Source of the DNA: Dethiosulfatibacter sp.
GTDB taxonomy: Bacteria; Bacillota; Clostridia; Tissierellales; Dethiosulfatibacteraceae
Length of the DNA: 5,100 bases
NCBI GenBank assembly: GCA_030591825.1
Contig: JAUVAG010000131.1
Coordinates: forward strand, 1 to 5,100
Direction: 5' to 3'
In this document: positions 1-5,019 of the stretch, in pieces
How the letters are laid out: every line of letters starts with the position of its first letter
Position numbering within the stretch: position 1 is the stretch's first letter
Notes under the pieces: model-generated
Told to the model about the DNA's origin: nothing
Databases searched by the model: none
What the model saw: only the letters and a program-made list of their open reading frames with translations
Position numbers and translations under genes: made by a program

Positions 1-1139
1 AATATGAGTGCGAAGGGCATTTCACGTCCTATCCCCTTCAAGTCTTCTATATACTTGCTGTTGTTTTTCTTTATCATGAGTCCGGACAAAAGAAATAAAC
101 CGGATTTAGTAAGCGCATGACCGATTATATGATAAACTGCAATAGTCATTCCTGCAACACTTCCAAGTCCCAGACCGAAGGCAATATAACCTACCTGGGC
201 AATACTTGAATAGGCAACCATTCGCTTAAGTTCTTTTTGTGATATTGCCATTACTGAACCAAAAATCATTCCACAGGAGCCCAAGAGAAGAATTACATCC
301 ATTATTACTGTACCCTTTACTATTTCAAGGGTGAACATTCTGAATATAATCTTTATTAGCATGAATATATATACCTTTATTACCATTGATGACAAAAGTG
401 CACTTGAAGGAGATGGCGCCGACGAGTGAGCATCAGGGAGCCATCCATGAAGAGGAAACAATGCACTTTTTACACCAAGGCCTACTGTGAAAAGGGTCAG
501 TACTATAAGTATTGAATTTTCATACTCCATATGGTTTCTTGCTATTACTTCACTTATTAATGACATATTTAAATGACCGGATATGGAGTAGAGGTATGCA
601 ATGGCCATAAGAACAAGACCTGAACCTATTGAGCTCATTACTAGATATTTGATTGCAGCCGTTATATTTTCCTTCTTGTCCTTTATTACAATAAGACCAC
701 AAGCAGACAATGTGGACACTTCAATGAACACATAGGAATTGAATAGGTCATTTGAATAAACAACCCCGAGAAGCGATGCAACAAGAATATTAACAAGGGT
801 ATAAAAAAGCCCTGTCCTGTTGTCTTCGATTTCATCTCTTATGGCAGAATTCGAATAAATTATCGTCATCAAAGTGATTATTGCAAATACAAATGATATT
901 AACGCTTCTGCATTTCCAATATAGAATTGTATACCTAGAAAAGTATCCGGATGTCCTATATTTAGAATATAGTATCCATTATTAAGTGTCTTCACCAAGG
1001 TTGCACCCGTTGATGCAACAAGGAGTGAACTGCTTGTGAGTACAAGAATTGAAGTCTTTTTGAAGTCCTTTATCAGTGGTGATATAAAAGCCGACATCAT
1101 AAGCACCAGTATGTTTATCAGGGGAAAGTTATTTATCAT
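1..1139 (-). CDS. mrpD: MrpD/NuoN-like antiporter subunit D, 3' end outside the window
   Basis: Large ion-translocating subunit of the Mrp (Mnh/MbhH) complex, a polytopic membrane protein related to complex I NuoL/M/N. My translation gives 379 residues without a stop. MrpD is usually about 490-500 residues, so roughly the last quarter lies beyond position 1. Family hallmarks are visible: a TM5 glutamate at E140 (YVFIEVSTLSACGLI), a TM7 lysine at K224 followed by the conserved stretch HGWLPDAHSSAPSPSSALLS (231-250), K255, the segment QKELKRMVAYSSIAQVGY (301-318), the histidine/lysine helix H337, H341, K345, and LKGIGREMP (367-375). The acidic and basic helix residues are those of the proton path in this family. 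The start at 1139 has GAGAGG eight bases upstream, and the gene overlaps the end of mrpC by 11 bases, so translation is probably coupled. The partner could instead be an oxidoreductase module, in which case mbhH would be the better name. Confidence 0.93.
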   Translation of the reverse strand, partial: MINNFPLINILVLMMSAFISPLIKDFKKTSILVLTSSSLLVASTGATLVKTLNNGYYILNIGHPDTFLGIQFYIGNAEALISFVFAIITLMTIIYSNSAIRDEIEDNRTGLFYTLVNILVASLLGVVYSNDLFNSYVFIEVSTLSACGLIVIKDKKENITAAIKYLVMSSIGSGLVLMAIAYLYSISGHLNMSLISEVIARNHMEYENSILIVLTLFTVGLGVKSALFPLHGWLPDAHSSAPSPSSALLSSMVIKVYIFMLIKIIFRMFTLEIVKGTVIMDVILLLGSCGMIFGSVMAISQKELKRMVAYSSIAQVGYIAFGLGLGSVAGMTIAVYHIIGHALTKSGLFLLSGLMIKKNNSKYIEDLKGIGREMPFALI

Positions 1140-1503
1140 CGCTGTTTCCTCTCATTTCCATTATTTTGTCCAAGTCTATTGTTCCGTATTTTTCATTAAG
1201 CTGAATTGTTAGTCCAAGGGCAAATGCAGTAGTTGTTACTGCAACAACTATTCCTGTGAGCATTAAAGCCGTCGGCACAGGATTCACGTAGTTTAGAACA
1301 CCATTGAATTCGCCTCTTATTATGGGAGCCTCTCCTCCTGCAATATAACCCTTTGCTATGAAAAAAAGAAAGATTGCCGTATCCATTATATTGAGGCCAA
1401 TTATTTTCTTTATTAAGTTGTTGTGAAACATGAGGGTTGTAAATCCTACTCCAAAAAGTATTATTGCAGCAGTTTCATAATAGTTTACCAATAATCCTGT
1501 CAT
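1129..1503 (-). CDS. mrpC: MrpC/NuoK-like antiporter subunit C
   Basis: Small three-helix membrane subunit of the Mrp complex, homologous to NuoK and MbhG, expected to sit between the B and D/A subunits. The hallmark is NPVPTALMLTGIVVAVTTTA in the last helix, matching the family pattern (D/N)P.PQALVLTAIVI. A first helix (about residues 6-24 of the short form) and a second around GLNIMDTAIFLFFIAKGY are clear, and the tail is charged. I place the start at the ATG ending at 1503 (124 residues). It has GGAGAG seven bases upstream and follows the mrpB stop by one base. The upstream in-frame ATG at 1518 would add five residues, but it lies inside that ribosome binding site and has none of its own. 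Family members are usually about 110-125 residues. The 3' end overlaps mrpD by 11 bases. Confidence 0.92.
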   Translation of the reverse strand: MTGLLVNYYETAAIILFGVGFTTLMFHNNLIKKIIGLNIMDTAIFLFFIAKGYIAGGEAPIIRGEFNGVLNYVNPVPTALMLTGIVVAVTTTAFALGLTIQLNEKYGTIDLDKIMEMRGNSDDK

Positions 1504-1504
1504 A

Positions 1505-1924
1505 TCAAATCTCTCCATCTAAAAATAACGAAAATGTAAAATACATCATTAATGACACCACGATTCCCACTATTATATTCAAAGGAAGTATTAATCCAGC
1601 ACTGAATATGTTTCCAGGGGTACCTGTAGGAATCTTAGGTAGATGTAAATCGTAGGAAAGAAAGCTATATCCCTTCATTAATCCGTAGAAGATAAGAGAA
1701 ATGCTCATTCCCTTCATTATTATATTTCCGTTTATTATCTTTCTTATATATGTTCTTCCAAATACCAGATGCGTAATTATGAAGGAGCATCCCAATATGG
1801 CTCCACCGGCGAATCCTCCTCCAGGAGAAAGATGTCCGTGTGATATTATGTATATGGAAAAGAGCTGGATAACAGGTATCATAATCCTGCATACTTCAAC
1901 AAGTATCGTGTCTTTATATTTCAT
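1505..1924 (-). CDS. mrpB: MrpB/MbhF-like antiporter subunit B
   Basis: Membrane subunit B of the Mrp antiporter (139 residues, normal for the family, four predicted helices). The signature HGHLSPGGGFAGG at 29-41 is intact, as is the second loop motif GTPGNIFSAG at 101-110, followed by a last helix around 112-135. The N-terminus begins directly with the helix bearing VEVCRIMIPVIQLFSIY, as in stand-alone MrpB proteins. The start at 1924 has GAGGTGA close upstream, so initiation is well supported. It is preceded by an unusual 213-base gap containing repeats, while the downstream mrpC follows after one base. This gene therefore begins a second, tightly packed B-C-D block of the operon. Whether that block has its own promoter is unclear; I saw no convincing promoter in the gap. 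Confidence 0.94.
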   Translation of the reverse strand: MKYKDTILVEVCRIMIPVIQLFSIYIISHGHLSPGGGFAGGAILGCSFIITHLVFGRTYIRKIINGNIIMKGMSISLIFYGLMKGYSFLSYDLHLPKIPTGTPGNIFSAGLILPLNIIVGIVVSLMMYFTFSLFLDGEI

Positions 1925-1950
1925 CTTTCACCTCTATTTCTTATAGCTTA

Positions 1951-2010
1951 GGAAAGTTGAAAATGAATAATCCCTTGAACATTGGTATTATTCGTTAAAG
2001 GAAACTTTCC
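1951..2010. repeat. Palindromic element, copy 1
   Basis: A 60-base element bounded by the inverted arms GGAAAGTT (1951-1958) and AACTTTCC (2003-2010). Inside is a second stem, GAATAAT (1965-1971) against ATTATTC (1987-1993), continued by CC/GG after one mismatch, around a loop of about nine bases. Left and right internal loops separate the two stems. A second copy lies 120 bases further on. There are no coding signs and no clear target-site duplication at the ends. Confidence 0.85.
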
Positions 2011-2038
2011 TTCACATCTTAAATAAACGCTCACACGT

Positions 2039-2063
2039 TTAACGCGGGTTGTCCGCTTTCTTG
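2039..2063 (-). repeat. Duplicated 3' tail of the MbhE-type gene
   Basis: Read on the minus strand this segment encodes KKADNPR followed by TAA. It is nearly the same as the true end of the upstream gene, KKAAPPR plus TAA (2138-2160); only the five bases in the middle differ clearly. The differing bases sit in the loop of a small GCGG/CCGC hairpin present in both copies. Together with the palindromic copies, this shows that a block of about 100-120 bases spanning the gene's 3' end was duplicated in tandem, or was acquired twice. Confidence 0.75.
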
Positions 2064-2070
2064 CAGTTTA

Positions 2071-2130
2071 GGAAAGTAAAAATGCATAATCCCTTGAATC
2101 GTTGGTATTATGTGGTTAAGGATACTTTCC
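2071..2130. repeat. Palindromic element, copy 2
   Basis: Second 60-base copy, bounded by GGAAAGTA (2071-2078) and TACTTTCC (2123-2130), with inner stem CATAAT (2085-2090) against ATTATG (2107-2112) and then CC/GG after one mismatch. It shares TTTCTT..AG.TTAGGAAAGT and AATCCCTTGAA with copy 1 but has several small insertions and deletions. Two stem positions differ from copy 1 on both arms so that pairing is kept (T:A to A:T in the outer stem, A:T to C:G in the inner stem). Confidence 0.85.
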
Positions 2131-2137
2131 AGCACGA

Positions 2138-2419
2138 TTAACGCGGCGGAGCCGCTTTCTTGAACAGCAGCAGAATGATTAAAGCGCCTGTGAACAAAAC
2201 TGAAGCTTCCATAAATGTGTCTAGTGCCCTGTAATCAAGTACTATTGCTGTTACTATGTTCATCGATCCCGTTTCTTCTGTTGCTTTTTCAAGATACGAA
2301 TGACTCAATTCGTTGTTGTCGGGATTGTAGGGATTTCCAAAAGAAGGCAGTTCACTTACCCCTGACAGAAGAAGGACTATCAGAAGGATGGCTATGGTTA
2401 TTGCACTTGCAAGTCTCAT
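2138..2419 (-). CDS. mbhE: MbhE-type subunit (MrpA C-terminal region as a separate gene)
   Basis: Small membrane protein (93 residues) equivalent to the extreme C-terminal part of bacterial MrpA and to MbhE of membrane-bound hydrogenases. It has one N-terminal helix (about 5-20), a polar extracytoplasmic segment (21-52) with PSFGNPYNPDNNELSHSYLE, then the family signature NIVTAIVLDYRALDTFMEA (54-72) leading into the second helix (about 72-86). The acidic and arginine residues of LDYRALDTFMEAS are conserved in the family. The start at 2419 has AAAGGAG seven bases upstream and overlaps the previous stop as ATGA, which implies coupling. In most bacteria this segment is fused to a NuoL-like MrpA; here it stands alone. 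Its last residues, KKAAPPR, lie within sequence duplicated downstream, so the tail may be recent. Confidence 0.9.
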   Translation of the reverse strand: MRLASAITIAILLIVLLLSGVSELPSFGNPYNPDNNELSHSYLEKATEETGSMNIVTAIVLDYRALDTFMEASVLFTGALIILLLFKKAAPPR

Positions 2420-2655
2420 TTATTCTCTCCTTTTATCTTCTTCAAAGCTGCTATGAAAAGAAATGTAGTTACTCCTGCACCTACTGCAGCTTCCGTTATT
2501 GCCAGGTCGGGAGCATTAAGCTGCTGCCACAATACCGCCATTATAAGGCTATAGACCATGAATACAATAATGGTTGACAACAGGTCTTTTACTATTGAAA
2601 TTGATATAGAAAATACAATTAAGGATATTAACATTATAATACTGAATAGTTCCAT
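2416..2655 (-). CDS. mbhD: MbhD-type subunit (DUF4040, MrpA C-terminal region)
   Basis: Three-helix membrane protein of 79 residues matching the DUF4040/MbhD family, which in typical MrpA forms the part following the NuoL-like domain. The family motif APDLAITEAAVGAG is at 48-61, with the helix glutamate E55 that is thought to take part in ion transfer in Mrp and MBH complexes (family knowledge). Helices run about 3-21, 25-44 and 53-71, followed by a basic tail. The start at 2655 is well supported by GAGG seven bases upstream, and it shares one base with the mrpG stop (TAATG). The downstream gene overlaps by four bases (ATGA). It resembles NuoJ by fold. The absence of a fused NuoL domain fits the archaeal-MBH-like layout. 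Confidence 0.92.
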   Translation of the reverse strand: MELFSIIMLISLIVFSISISIVKDLLSTIIVFMVYSLIMAVLWQQLNAPDLAITEAAVGAGVTTFLFIAALKKIKGENK

Positions 2656-2945
2656 TAAATATCCTCACTTTCTTTTTCGTAATGTGCCTTGGTAATAATA
2701 TGGGTTGCCGTTGGTGAAGTAACCCATATGAAACCTATTATTACTATTATCTTCAGTGTAACTGCATCAAAGCCATTGTAGATACAAAGTCCCAACAGTG
2801 TAAAAACAGTTCCCAGGGTGTCGCATTTTGCACTGCTGTGCGCCCTGGTATAAATATCTGGGAATCTCAATATTCCTATTGTTCCTACCAGAAAGAAGAA
2901 GATTCCTGAAAGCAGGAATAAGCTTGTTATTATATTTCTTGCCAT
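2655..2945 (-). CDS. mrpG: MrpG/MbhC antiporter subunit G
   Basis: Small three-helix membrane subunit of the Mrp complex (96 residues, slightly shorter than many MrpG proteins). The diagnostic stretch RFPDIYTRAHSSAKCDTLG lies at 27-45, and SPTATHIITKAHY at 77-89 matches the conserved C-terminal NP..AH...RAA pattern. Helices are about 5-25, 44-56 and 62-78. The start at 2945 has AGGAG seven bases upstream. The gene follows mrpF after one base and shares one base with the next start. MrpE, F and G form the scaffold arm of the complex in known structures. Its role in transport is accessory but generally required (family knowledge). Confidence 0.95.
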   Translation of the reverse strand: MARNIITSLFLLSGIFFFLVGTIGILRFPDIYTRAHSSAKCDTLGTVFTLLGLCIYNGFDAVTLKIIVIIGFIWVTSPTATHIITKAHYEKESEDI

Positions 2946-2946
2946 A

Positions 2947-3201
2947 TCACTGCTCCTTTATGGTTTTTGATATTATTATTGAAGCCGAAAAACTAATCAG
3001 TGCATAGACCAGTGCAACATCAATGAAATAGCTTTCGTGGAAAATAAAAGACACTATTATTATTATTGATATAACTTTTGTTCCCACAAGGTTTATTGCT
3101 ATTATCCTGTCTGAAATAGTAGGTCCCTTGACTGCCCTGTATACACATAGGAATATGGTTAAAGACAGAATCAATATTGTGAAATTAAGAAGACTAATCA
3201 T
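2947..3201 (-). CDS. mrpF: MrpF/MbhB antiporter subunit F
   Basis: Small three-helix membrane subunit of the Mrp complex (84 residues, typical length). The signature GPTISDRIIAINLVG is at 26-40, with the conserved D31-R32 pair, and DVALVYALISFSASI at 61-75 contains the second conserved aspartate (D61). The start at 3201 has GGAGG nine bases upstream and overlaps the end of mrpE by eight bases. The stop precedes the mrpG start by one base. The tight packing shows co-translation with its neighbours in the scaffold arm. Confidence 0.95.
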   Translation of the reverse strand: MISLLNFTILILSLTIFLCVYRAVKGPTISDRIIAINLVGTKVISIIIIVSFIFHESYFIDVALVYALISFSASIIISKTIKEQ

Positions 3202-3670
3202 AATAAAGTTCCTCCAGTTCCATTAAAATTTTTTCAAATCTTGTATCTTCGATTGATTTGCTGAATTCCTCAGTAAGACAATGTATAAGCATTACATCAT
3301 CATCCATTGAAACTGTAAGAGTTCCAGGTGTCAATGTTATGGAATTTGCCAGAATAGTCCTGTTAAGGTCCGATTTGAGACTGATTTTGTGTTTTACAAA
3401 AGTTGGTGATAGCTTCGGCTTTGGTGATAATACCAGTATGGCTACATGAATATTTGCCTTGATTATTTCATAAAAAAGAATGAAAATATATTCAAAGAAA
3501 TATGGAATACTCTTTAATCCGATGCTTAACCGTATTTTTTTAATGAGTTTTTTGTTCATGAGGGCGACCAAAATAACTCCGAAAATTCCAGTGATCAAAA
3601 CTTCAATGGAAAATCTTTCGGCAAAAACCAGCCACAATCCCAAAAGCAGGACATATATTAAATTGTGCAT
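3194..3670 (-). CDS. mrpE: MrpE/MbhA antiporter subunit E, first gene of the operon
   Basis: Subunit E of the Mrp complex, 158 residues, the usual size. The N-terminal half is membrane-embedded (helices about 3-17, 22-38 and 57-81). The C-terminal half is a cytoplasmic domain with the family motif LANSITLTPGTLTVSM (107-122) and the downstream histidine in VMLIH (126-130). The start at 3670 has AGGAG seven bases upstream. It is the first gene after a good minus-strand promoter, with a leader of about 55 bases. The archaeal MBH operon likewise begins with its MrpE homologue, whereas the usual Mrp operon begins with mrpA. MrpE is the least conserved Mrp subunit, but the motif leaves little doubt. 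Confidence 0.95.
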   Translation of the reverse strand: MHNLIYVLLLGLWLVFAERFSIEVLITGIFGVILVALMNKKLIKKIRLSIGLKSIPYFFEYIFILFYEIIKANIHVAILVLSPKPKLSPTFVKHKISLKSDLNRTILANSITLTPGTLTVSMDDDVMLIHCLTEEFSKSIEDTRFEKILMELEELYYD

Positions 3671-3731
3671 TAAATCACTCCTAGAAAATTATAAAGATTG
3701 GTATGTTTGAAGGGGATGAAAATTTACTGCT

Positions 3732-3760
3732 ATAATATCATATATGAGAATGTTTTTCAA
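3732..3760 (-). promoter_or_regulatory. Promoter of the Mrp operon
   Basis: On the minus strand TTGAAA (3760-3755) and TATTAT (3737-3732) are separated by exactly 17 bases. TG lies one base before the -10 box (extended -10, TGATATTAT). Transcription would begin near 3725, giving a leader of about 55 bases before mrpE. This is a sigma-A-type match read directly from the sequence. Confidence 0.78.
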
Positions 3761-3762
3761 TA

Positions 3763-3787
3763 GATTTGTTGGGATTGTTAACAAATC
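3763..3787. promoter_or_regulatory. Inverted repeat upstream of the mrpE promoter, candidate operator
   Basis: GATTTGTT (3763-3770) and AACAAATC (3780-3787) form a perfect 8-base inverted repeat with a 9-base spacer. It begins two bases beyond the -35 box of the minus-strand promoter. Its right part also contains the perfect 10-base palindrome TTGTTAACAA (3775-3784). The site suits a dimeric regulator, but the protein cannot be named from this alone. Confidence 0.45.
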
Positions 3788-3792
3788 AACAT
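3775..3792. promoter_or_regulatory. Rex-box-like sequence between the divergent promoters
   Basis: TTGTTAACAAATCAACAT matches 12 of the 14 defined positions of the clostridial Rex operator pattern TTGTTAA-N4-TTAACAA: left half-site perfect, right half 5 of 7. Rex is a redox-sensing repressor that releases DNA when NADH is high. The site overlaps both inverted repeats in this region, so its assignment competes with theirs. Confidence 0.35.
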
Positions 3793-3814
3793 TAACTGCT
3801 GAATTTAATGTTGA
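3786..3814. promoter_or_regulatory. 10-base inverted repeat overlapping the apbE -35 box, candidate operator
   Basis: TCAACATTAA (3786-3795) and TTAATGTTGA (3805-3814) are perfect inverted arms around a 9-base spacer. The right arm shares TTGA with the -35 box of the apbE promoter, so a bound dimer would block RNA polymerase. There is no T-tract and the site lies upstream of the predicted start of transcription, so a DNA-level operator is more likely than a terminator. Confidence 0.5.
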
Positions 3815-3839
3815 AGATTTAGTCCTAAAATAGTATAAT
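3811..3839 (+). promoter_or_regulatory. Promoter of apbE
   Basis: TTGAAG (3811-3816), a 17-base spacer and a perfect TATAAT (3834-3839). Transcription should begin near 3846, leaving a leader of about 35 bases, too short for a riboswitch. The apbE ribosome binding site AAAGGAG (3865-3871) follows. Confidence 0.78.
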
Positions 3840-3880
3840 CACCATAGCAGTTACAGTAATTACAAAAGGAGACATAATAA

Positions 3881-4921
3881 ATGAAAAAAATACTCAGTAT
3901 TGTACTGATACTGACCCTTGCCCTACCCCTATGGGGATGCACCACAAATAATTCAGATAATAATAATAATTTAAAAGTATCAAAGAACGAGTTTATGCTG
4001 GATACAATGATAACCATCACCCTTTACGGTACTGAAGACGATTCAGCAATTGATGAAATATTCAAAGTTATTTCAGAACTGGAAAAAAAGCTTAGCATCC
4101 ATGAAGAAGATAGTGAACTAGATTTCATAAGGAATAATGCAGGCATAGGACCAGTTGAAGTATCAGAAGATACACTGGAAGTTTTTGAAAAATCAATAGA
4201 ATATTCAACTCTTTCTGGAGGACTCTTCGACATTACTTCAGCCCCTCTCATATCACTATGGGCAATTGGAACGGATGAACAGCATATTCCCTCTGCCGAT
4301 GAAATAAAATCCGCACTTGAGCTTATAGATTATGGGAAAATTGTAATCAACCATGAGAATTCAACAATTTTTATAAAAGACAGGAACATGTATGCAAACC
4401 TTGGAGCCATAGCAAAGGGATATATCGCCGACCAGGCAGCTAAAAAAGCTAGAGAACTAGAAGTGGACAGTGCCATATTAAACCTCGGAGGCAATGTGTT
4501 ACTGATTGGTTCTAAACCTGATGGAAATGCCTTTAAAGTAGGTATACAGGATCCTGACGTGACAAGAGGAGGATATATGGGAATCATTGAAGGCAGTAAT
4601 CTTTCGATTGTCACCTCCGGAGACTATGAAAGATATTTTATTGAAGATGGTGTGAAATACCACCATATCCTTAATCCCCATACGGGTTATCCAGCTGAAA
4701 ACAATATCAAGAGTGTGTCCATAATTACCAACAATTCTTTTGACGGAGATGCTCTTTCAACCTCCATACTTCTCATGGGACTTGAAAAAGGTCTCGAATT
4801 CATCGAAAAAACTAAAAACACGGAAGCAATCTTTATAACCAAGGATAATGAAATCATATTGTCGAAAGGCATAGGAGACAGTTTTCAGCTTACATCGGAG
4901 TATTATACATACAAAAATTAG
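3881..4921 (+). CDS. apbE: FAD:protein FMN transferase, ApbE family lipoprotein
   Basis: Transfers FMN from FAD to a threonine of extracytoplasmic redox proteins (RnfG/RnfD, NqrB/NqrC and related FMN-binding-domain proteins), using Mg2+. The 346-residue protein is of normal full length. It starts with a lipoprotein signal (KK, hydrophobic 4-18, lipobox LWGC with C20; W at -2 is uncommon), followed by an Asn-rich linker. ApbE motifs follow in order: FMLDTMITITLYG (38-50), GGLFDITSAPLISLW (113-127), NLGAIAKGYIAD (173-184), NLGGN (201-205), TSGDYERYF (245-253), HHILNPHTGYP (261-271) and the metal-site segment DALSTS (290-295). All key positions look intact, so it should be active at the outer membrane face. 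The start has AAAGGAG nine bases upstream. It is transcribed divergently from the Mrp operon and followed by a strong terminator, so it is probably monocistronic. No obvious target protein is encoded in the window. Confidence 0.96.
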   Translation: MKKILSIVLILTLALPLWGCTTNNSDNNNNLKVSKNEFMLDTMITITLYGTEDDSAIDEIFKVISELEKKLSIHEEDSELDFIRNNAGIGPVEVSEDTLEVFEKSIEYSTLSGGLFDITSAPLISLWAIGTDEQHIPSADEIKSALELIDYGKIVINHENSTIFIKDRNMYANLGAIAKGYIADQAAKKARELEVDSAILNLGGNVLLIGSKPDGNAFKVGIQDPDVTRGGYMGIIEGSNLSIVTSGDYERYFIEDGVKYHHILNPHTGYPAENNIKSVSIITNNSFDGDALSTSILLMGLEKGLEFIEKTKNTEAIFITKDNEIILSKGIGDSFQLTSEYYTYKN

Positions 4922-4959
4922 TACAATTAAATTTCCAACACATCATCCATTATAGTAGA

Positions 4960-4999
4960 AATAAACAAATCCCGTGGAAGCCCACGGGATGTGTTTATT
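4960..4999. terminator. Hairpin terminator, probably bidirectional
   Basis: ATCCCGTGG (4969-4977) pairs with CCACGGGAT (4982-4990) around the loop AAGC. After one A/G mismatch the stem continues with AATAAACA (4960-4967) against TGTTTATT (4992-4999). T-rich sequence follows the stem on the plus strand (4994-5009) and on the minus strand (TTTGTTTATTTCTACT). It lies 38 bases after the apbE stop and 20 bases after the stop of the minus-strand frame on the right, so it can end both convergent transcripts. Confidence 0.88.
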
Positions 5000-5019
5000 A
5001 TCTTATTTGTGTGTGTATT

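Larger units (their letters stand above)
1925..2137. other. Long intergenic gap inside the operon, filled with repeats
   Basis: This 213-base stretch between the MbhE-type gene and mrpB is the only real gap in an operon whose other junctions range from overlaps to one-base gaps. It is almost wholly occupied by two related palindromic units and a duplicated tail of the upstream gene. I found no credible protein-coding frame and no clear promoter on the minus strand. It may shape the mRNA between the EFG-MbhD-MbhE block and the BCD block (inference). Confidence 0.8.

Noticed and set aside
2030..2086. An 18-codon minus-strand frame (MHFYFPKLQ...) in the repeat gap
   Set aside because: Its only ribosome-binding-like sequence, AAGGG, is too close to the ATG, and the other repeat copy lacks the ATG, so a conserved leader peptide is not supported.
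1925..2137. Internal promoter for mrpBCD
   Set aside because: No pair of -35 and -10 boxes with acceptable spacing was found on the minus strand in the gap.
1936..2160. Insertion sequence, MITE or CRISPR array
   Set aside because: No transposase, no clear target-site duplication, only two diverged units, and no regular repeat-spacer pattern. A dispersed palindromic repeat remains possible but cannot be shown from one locus.
2215..2577. Plus-strand open frame of 120 codons
   Set aside because: It runs opposite to the MbhD and MbhE genes, is rich in Cys/Leu/Tyr of no recognisable family, has no ribosome binding site, and is explained as antisense of conserved genes.
3258..3710. Two plus-strand open frames opposite mrpE
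   Set aside because: Antisense to a conserved MrpE sequence, with no ribosome binding sites or recognisable motifs.
3766..3784. Rex box formed by TTGTT at 3766 and AACAA at 3780
   Set aside because: The half-site spacing is 9 bases, one more than in the Rex operator, so the 3775-3792 alignment is the better candidate.
3846..3880. FMN riboswitch in front of apbE
   Set aside because: The predicted leader is only about 35 bases and lacks any RFN-element-like structure.
4024..4872. Several minus-strand open frames opposite apbE
   Set aside because: apbE has every family motif in frame with a lipoprotein signal; the opposite frames have Ser/Pro/Ile-rich shadow composition and no initiation signals.
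5008..5016. GTGTGTGTG microsatellite
   Set aside because: Nine bases of alternating TG are too short to mean anything; they lie between the terminator and the stop of the S1-like frame.
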